Of a DNA stretch of 10,897 nt, positions 6,693 to 10,897 are shown one piece after another. Both the position numbers and the translations under genes were made by a program. Position 1 is the first letter of the stretch. Every line of letters starts with the position of its first letter. The notes beneath the pieces were generated by a model. That model was not told where the DNA came from. It searched no databases and saw only the letters and a program-made list of their open reading frames with translations. The stretch is from CAZKHG01 sp964552655 (GTDB lineage Bacteria > Bacteroidota > Bacteroidia > Bacteroidales > Tenuifilaceae), in the NCBI GenBank assembly GCA_964552655.1, contig CAZKHG010000068.1, positions 1 through 10,897 on the forward strand, written 5' to 3'.

Positions 6693-8390
6693 ATGAGATC
6701 AACCTTTTTAATATTTGTTTTAAACATTGTAGTATTAATGCTACACCCAATTTATCTTTTCTCACAAAAAGATTCAATACCGGGCTACTACAAAGATCCC
6801 ACCGGCAAATTATTTATATCTCCTGGTACACCGGTGCAGCTATATATGGGCGTTTCCCCTGATGGCTCAAAATCCGTATTGCTTAAAAGTTACCCTTCGG
6901 GAAATAGTGAAATTCATTGGAACAGTCATGGTCCAGTACAATTAGCTTACTACAACCTATTTCTAGGTCGTAATATCCGTTTCGATTTTTTTGTAGATGG
7001 GGTTGCACCCAAATCATCTTTTAAAATTGGGGCAAACTGCAACATTGAAAAGAATAATGCCATTTGCACCTCAGGGAACGGGCTGATTGAACTGAACTCC
7101 CTTGATCCTGATGCCGGGACAAATACCATTTGTTACTCCCTGAACAGCCAAACTTATCAGGAGTATAAGAATCCTATTGAGCTAAAAGACACCGGTTTGA
7201 ATTCAATTTCTGTTTATGCGATTGATAACGTAGGCAATACCGAAGATGAAGTAACCCGATTCTTCTATGTTGATAAAACTCCTCCCGTAACCGAAATCAT
7301 TTTTCAGGAAGATAATTATAATGAGGTTCTTTCGGGTAGATCAAAAATCAGTTTCAAAACCCATGATAATCTGGGAACTAGTAAAACATACTGGAGTATT
7401 GATGGTGGTAAAGAAACTGAGTACACCAAACCAATCCCTACAATTGCGTTAACCGAAGGGGAACATTTCATAAGGTGTCATTCCGTTGACCTGGTGAACA
7501 ATGTTGAGGAGGATAAGCAGTTCAGCTTTTATGTTGATAAAACCCCGCCCATGGTTTTTGAGGAGATCATTGGGAATACCTACATGGTAGCAGGTAGAGA
7601 GTATTCCTCCGGTCGTAGCCAGCTGAAAGTTGCAGCAGTTGATAACAAAGCCGGGGTAAAAGAAATTTATTTTGCCCTGAATAACAAGGATTATCAGCTG
7701 TACGAGAAACCAGTATATCTATCTGAAATAGTGGGCTCAATCAGCGTTAAATCATTCGCTTCCGATAATGTAAATAATAAGAGCGTTTCAAGTACCGAAT
7801 CGCAGGTATTTACCATGCCTGAGATTGATATTACCGGTCCCAGTATCACCTACAATTTTATTGGATCGAAACTACAACTCAGAGATACGATTATTGTTGG
7901 ACCAAAAACAAGGATTCAGGTAAAGGCTACCGACAGCGGATCGGGTGTGAACAGGATTGTTGTAAAACAAAAAGGGGAGCCGGAATTCAATTACATTGAA
8001 CCTTTTAGCATAACCACACAAGGATTGCACAATATAACCTGCTCGGCTTTCGATAATGTTGAGAATATCAATTTGGTAAACTTATCTTTTTTTGTTGATT
8101 CCAAAGCCCCTGAAATATTCTATCACTTCTCCACAGCACCAATCAGATCGCTTTCAAATGATGGGCAAACCGTAAATGTGTACAGTTCTAATACTGTTCT
8201 TTACCTGGCAGCAACCGATAACCTTTCCGGGATATTTAACATTGAATATTCCCTAAATGAATCGAAATACACCAAGTACCTGCAAGCAATAGTTGGGTTA
8301 AAGGCGAACAGCCTGAATACCATTAGGATTAAGGCAACCGATTTGCTGGGGAATGAAAGGACTGAAGAAATTACCTTTAGGATAGAATAA
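6693..8390 (+). CDS. Exported protein with five Ig-like (OmpL47-type) repeats
   Basis: 565 residues. A signal peptide (about 1-24, ending YLFS) is followed by an N-terminal module (about 28-107) similar to that of the preceding OmpA protein, including FVDGVAPKSSF here and FADGIPPKVSI there. Five beta-sandwich repeats of about 90 residues then run to the C-terminus. Each carries a line such as YSLN-x-Q-x-YQEY, an SVDNVGN-type turn and a closing FYVDKTPP-type strand (best at 191-198 and 279-286). This resembles Ig-like repeats of bacterial surface proteins. There is no OmpA domain, cell-wall anchor, C-terminal sorting domain or catalytic motif. It is probably a periplasmic or surface scaffold or adhesin-like protein co-transcribed with its paralogue, since only 10 bases separate it from that gene's full-length stop. 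The partner is unknown. The coding frame is intact. Confidence 0.75.
   Translation: MRSTFLIFVLNIVVLMLHPIYLFSQKDSIPGYYKDPTGKLFISPGTPVQLYMGVSPDGSKSVLLKSYPSGNSEIHWNSHGPVQLAYYNLFLGRNIRFDFFVDGVAPKSSFKIGANCNIEKNNAICTSGNGLIELNSLDPDAGTNTICYSLNSQTYQEYKNPIELKDTGLNSISVYAIDNVGNTEDEVTRFFYVDKTPPVTEIIFQEDNYNEVLSGRSKISFKTHDNLGTSKTYWSIDGGKETEYTKPIPTIALTEGEHFIRCHSVDLVNNVEEDKQFSFYVDKTPPMVFEEIIGNTYMVAGREYSSGRSQLKVAAVDNKAGVKEIYFALNNKDYQLYEKPVYLSEIVGSISVKSFASDNVNNKSVSSTESQVFTMPEIDITGPSITYNFIGSKLQLRDTIIVGPKTRIQVKATDSGSGVNRIVVKQKGEPEFNYIEPFSITTQGLHNITCSAFDNVENINLVNLSFFVDSKAPEIFYHFSTAPIRSLSNDGQTVNVYSSNTVLYLAATDNLSGIFNIEYSLNESKYTKYLQAIVGLKANSLNTIRIKATDLLGNERTEEITFRIE
7014..8387 (+). repeat. Five tandem Ig-like protein repeats (~90 codons each)
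   Basis: Approximate repeat limits in the 565-residue protein are 108-197, 198-286, 287-383, 384-473 and 474-565. The repeats are diverged in DNA. The clearest nucleotide match is between 7266-7286 and 7530-7550, which share TATGTTGATAAAAC and encode YVDKTPP 264 bases (88 codons) apart. The divergence implies old duplications rather than recent slippage. Confidence 0.65.
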
Positions 8391-8497
8391 TTTTCAGGTT
8401 CTTTGTTAATCACCTGATTAACCGCATTAAATTACAGGTGGATACCCCATCATTTTAAAAAAATGCCTTTTTTGAAAAAAAATAGTTTTATAAAAAT
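8391..8497. other. Convergent intergenic region with weak terminator-like hairpins
   Basis: This is the space between the converging ends of the Ig-repeat gene and hydF. It holds an inverted repeat CACCTG (8411-8416) / CAGGTG (8435-8440) with an 18-base gap, and an A/T hairpin A7-TGCC-T6 (8457-8473) next to an A8 run (8475-8482). These could stop transcription from both sides. Neither is a textbook GC-stem plus U-tract, so the call is tentative. No gene is visible. Confidence 0.3.
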
Positions 8498-9730
8498 CTA
8501 TAAGTATTCTCCCTTTCCCTTTGTTTCTTTAACAAACGGAGCAATTGCTCTGCTGTAAATTCCCTGCACATAGGCAATGGTCATCCCGTAGTTGGTTACC
8601 GGAACACCTGCTTCGATGGCTGGTTTCAGCCTGTTAATCAACTGCTTGCGTGTAATTACGCATCCCCCGCATTGCACCACAAGGGAATAATCCCTGATGT
8701 TCCGGGGAAGGGCATCGAGCCCCGTAACCACGTCGTAATCAATTTTTTTACCTGTAAAGCTATTTAGCCAGCGGGGTATTTTCACCCTGCCAATATCATC
8801 GCATGAAACGTGGTGGGTACAGCTTTCGAGAATTAGAACTTTGTCTCCATCTTTCAAATCGGCTATTCTGGGTGTTCCTTTGAGGTAGTTGTTAAAATCG
8901 CCCTTGAACCTGGCGAGCAGGATACTAAAGCTGGTAAGCGGAATATCTTTGGGAATTGAAGCATCGGCCTTCACAAAAATTTGGCTGTCAGTAATCGCCA
9001 ATGCAGGTTTAATGGATGTTTTCCGAAGGAATGCATCCACTTCGCGCTCCTTAAGCACAATTGCCACGGCATCGTTATCCAGTATATCCCTGATAGCCTG
9101 TACCTGAGGCAGTATAAGCCTTCCGGCGGGAGCCTGTACATCAATTGGCGTGATTAGCAGAACAATATCCCCATAAGAAATTAAATCGCCAACCAGTGTT
9201 GGGGTTTTAAAGGATGATTCGGGTATTGTTTCCTGAATGGCATTGATTAATGATTTTATGCCATTCCTATCGTACCTTGATGTTGGTAAAACCTTTGTAT
9301 TTCCAAGTTTTTTTGAAAGCCGATCAGCGAATATCCGATCCAACGGATCGATATCTGATTTGCTATGTACCACGATGAATGGCGTCTCCGTTTTCTTAAA
9401 CTCATCAACCAATTTCTCCTCATGATCACCCCAAAGGTTGCTGGTAATTAGCAAGAGTGCCAGGTCCACCTGGTTGATGGATTGTAAGGTTTTTTCAATG
9501 CGTTTTTCACCAAGTTCGCCGGAATCGTCAATGCCGGCTGTATCAATTAAAATTACCGGGCCAAAGCCTGTAATCTCAAATGATTTCTTTACCGGATCGG
9601 TGGTTGTACCGGCAAAATCGGAAACGATGGAAACGTCTTGTCCGGCCAGCAGGTTAATCAGTGAGCTTTTCCCATAGTTTCGCCGGCCGTAAATTCCAAT
9701 ATGAGGTTTACCCTCTTTCCCCTTTTGCAT
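8498..9730 (-). CDS. hydF: [FeFe]-hydrogenase H-cluster maturation GTPase HydF
   Basis: 410 residues, the usual HydF length. The N-terminal GTPase domain (about 8-172) has a P-loop GRRNYGKSS (15-23), GTTTDPV (41-47), DTAG (63-66) and a G4-like SKSD (123-126, Ser in place of the usual Asn). A dimerisation region follows. The C-terminal cluster-binding domain (about 290-400) carries C304-x-H306 (ESCTHH) and C354-x2-C357 (QCGGC), the three invariant Cys of HydF plus His306. The residue before C354 is Gln353 where the family motif HCxxC has His. Family knowledge: HydF is the scaffold on which the diiron subcluster made with HydE and HydG is assembled before transfer to the hydrogenase HydA, in the cytoplasm. 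None of hydE, hydG or hydA is in the window, so they must lie elsewhere. The gene is convergent with the Ig-repeat gene and divergent from the DUF4412 gene. Confidence 0.95.
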   Translation of the reverse strand: MQKGKEGKPHIGIYGRRNYGKSSLINLLAGQDVSIVSDFAGTTTDPVKKSFEITGFGPVILIDTAGIDDSGELGEKRIEKTLQSINQVDLALLLITSNLWGDHEEKLVDEFKKTETPFIVVHSKSDIDPLDRIFADRLSKKLGNTKVLPTSRYDRNGIKSLINAIQETIPESSFKTPTLVGDLISYGDIVLLITPIDVQAPAGRLILPQVQAIRDILDNDAVAIVLKEREVDAFLRKTSIKPALAITDSQIFVKADASIPKDIPLTSFSILLARFKGDFNNYLKGTPRIADLKDGDKVLILESCTHHVSCDDIGRVKIPRWLNSFTGKKIDYDVVTGLDALPRNIRDYSLVVQCGGCVITRKQLINRLKPAIEAGVPVTNYGMTIAYVQGIYSRAIAPFVKETKGKGEYL

Positions 9731-9786
9731 TGATCAATTCGGATTATTTGCGCTAACATCAGCAATTATAAACAAACTGAACAAAG

Positions 9787-9817
9787 TTGATATTTTATTG
9801 ATCAAAAAAGAAATCAA
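9787..9817. promoter_or_regulatory. Quasi-palindrome in the hydF/DUF4412 divergent spacer (possible operator)
   Basis: TTGAT (9787-9791), a central TTGATCAA palindrome (9798-9805) and ATCAA (9813-9817) form a nearly symmetric dyad. A second palindrome, ATTGATCAAT, lies at 9729-9738 over the hydF start codon. The half-sites resemble those of CRP/FNR regulators, but the spacing is not the canonical TTGAT-N4-ATCAA. The spacer is AT-rich, so chance is a real alternative. Confidence 0.3.
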
Positions 9818-9889
9818 ACACTAAAAAAGTTTGTAATTTAGACTTTTGATTTGAAAACCAACTCAGTTAGATTTTAAAAACGAAGAAAA

Positions 9890-10843
9890 ATGAAATCGAA
9901 AATTATCATTATTACGGTAATTGCAGCCATTATGCTTACCGGTGGCCAATCATCAGCACAGATTAAATCGCTGATTAAAGATAAGGCAAAGGGTGCCATC
10001 ATCAAGGGGCTCAAGAGAGGCGAAGAGGAGAAACAGCAGGAACAGCAACAGGAGCAAAAGGAGGAACCCCAGCAAAACAGCAACCAGGGCTCGGGCAATA
10101 ATGCAATGAACAGCTTTATGCAGCAGAAGATGATGAGCGCCATGGGGTTCAACAATGTTAAATACGATATCAGGTACGACTTTACATCTAGCATGGATAT
10201 GGAGATTAACTCAACTGATTCTTTGGGAAAAAAGGCTGATCCTGTTCTCTATTCAACCTATTTCGATAAGAATAGCCGCAGCTTTGCCATGGAATTCGAC
10301 AGCAAAGATCAAAATTCCGGCCAGAAACAAAGGAGCCTGATGGTTTTTGATTACAAGAACTGGGCAATGCTGATCCTTGCCCAAAAGGGCAATGAAAAAA
10401 GCGGTATTGCTATGCAAATTGCCAAAGATTCAGCGCTAGAAGCCAGGCAAAAACAAGGGCCAGAGACTGTTCAGCAAAAACCCGAGGATTTATCGAGTGC
10501 CAACATGTACTATAAAGCAACTGGCAGGACCAAAACCATTGCCGGTTATAACTGCAAAGAGTACGTTTACGAAACGGATGAGGGGAAAATAGAGGTTTGG
10601 GGCACCAACGATGTGGTTTACGATTATTCCGAAGCATACGGCCACATGGGCGGAATGAACTATTTCGCAACGGGAGGAACTACCTACGGACTTGGAACGG
10701 TTCTGGAAACCCACTATTCAGATAAACATTCAAAGGCAACTTCTGATATGGTTACGAAGGATATTAAATTGTCCAACCCAAAATCCATAGACCTTATGGG
10801 TTACCAGATTATTGGGATGGGTGGAACGCCGGGACAGAGATAG
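9890..10843 (+). CDS. Exported DUF4412-domain protein
   Basis: 317 residues. The signal peptide is 1-23, ending SSA before QIKS. A short amphipathic basic segment (24-43) and a low-complexity Gln/Glu/Asn linker (about 44-71) precede a beta-rich domain (about 90-312). The DUF4412 hallmark is the region 213-245: TKTIAGYNCKEYVYET, then GKIEVWGTNDV. Many bacteroidetal envelope proteins carry this domain; no biochemical function is established and none can be read here. No lipobox is seen at the signal peptide, so it is probably a soluble periplasmic protein. The ATG is preceded by an A-rich leader (GAAGAAAA), typical of the phylum. It is transcribed alone, divergent from hydF, and ends at a strong terminator 28 bases downstream. 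Confidence 0.8.
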   Translation: MKSKIIIITVIAAIMLTGGQSSAQIKSLIKDKAKGAIIKGLKRGEEEKQQEQQQEQKEEPQQNSNQGSGNNAMNSFMQQKMMSAMGFNNVKYDIRYDFTSSMDMEINSTDSLGKKADPVLYSTYFDKNSRSFAMEFDSKDQNSGQKQRSLMVFDYKNWAMLILAQKGNEKSGIAMQIAKDSALEARQKQGPETVQQKPEDLSSANMYYKATGRTKTIAGYNCKEYVYETDEGKIEVWGTNDVVYDYSEAYGHMGGMNYFATGGTTYGLGTVLETHYSDKHSKATSDMVTKDIKLSNPKSIDLMGYQIIGMGGTPGQR

Positions 10844-10870
10844 TTGAAAAATAAAAATATGCCTAGTAAT

Positions 10871-10897
10871 AAGCCGGATTATTTATCCGGTTTTTTT
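10871..10897 (+). terminator. Rho-independent terminator after the DUF4412 gene
   Basis: Stem CCGGAT (10874-10879) / ATCCGG (10885-10890) with a 5-base loop, followed at once by at least seven T up to the window edge. It lies 28 bases after the stop codon of the DUF4412 gene. Confidence 0.9.

Noticed and set aside
9874..10194. Minus-strand Cys/Ser-rich, hydrophobic open frame
   Set aside because: It is a shadow of the signal peptide and Gln/Glu-rich linker of the DUF4412 gene.

Overview
The window reads as ordinary chromosomal DNA of an anaerobic Bacteroidota bacterium, most likely Bacteroidales or a near relative. This rests on moderately AT-rich DNA, A-rich leaders without clear Shine-Dalgarno sequences, two TAnnTTTG-type promoter boxes, and families typical of that phylum. 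These are a large alpha-2-macroglobulin, a DUF1987/SiaC protein next to a TPR-SpoIIE phosphatase, OmpA and Ig-like envelope proteins, a DUF4412 protein and HydF. HydF implies an [FeFe] hydrogenase elsewhere in the genome and therefore anaerobic or fermentative life. The assignment is inferred from gene content only.

Layout. Positions 1-1787 hold the C-terminal part of an alpha-2-macroglobulin whose start lies outside the window. Next is a secreted protein with the zinc-site pattern of phospholipase C/P1 nuclease (1882-3234). A two-gene unit follows at 3416-5706: a SiaC-like phosphoprotein and a membrane-anchored PP2C/SpoIIE phosphatase with an N-terminal TPR sensor. After it come two paralogous exported proteins (5747-8390). 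The first has one Ig-like module plus an OmpA domain cut by an in-frame TAA, and the second has five Ig-like repeats and no OmpA domain. On the minus strand, convergent with these, is hydF (8498-9730). Divergent from hydF is an exported DUF4412 protein (9890-10843) with a clear intrinsic terminator at the right edge.

How the genes work together. Most plus-strand products are exported and point to the envelope: a protease trap, a putative lipid or nucleic-acid hydrolase, and peptidoglycan-anchored or surface Ig proteins. The SiaC/phosphatase pair is the likely regulatory module, with a periplasmic TPR input controlling dephosphorylation of a small partner protein. The matching kinase is not in the window. 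hydF is functionally separate.

The points most worth a second look are the in-frame stop in the OmpA gene, the kinase-less SiaC/phosphatase pair with Ser at the presumed phosphosite, the unusually long zinc-hydrolase-like protein, and a quasi-palindrome between hydF and the DUF4412 gene. I see no mobile element, CRISPR array, tRNA or rRNA, and no gene-free stretch longer than about 180 bases. I did not find a clearly undescribed multi-gene system.
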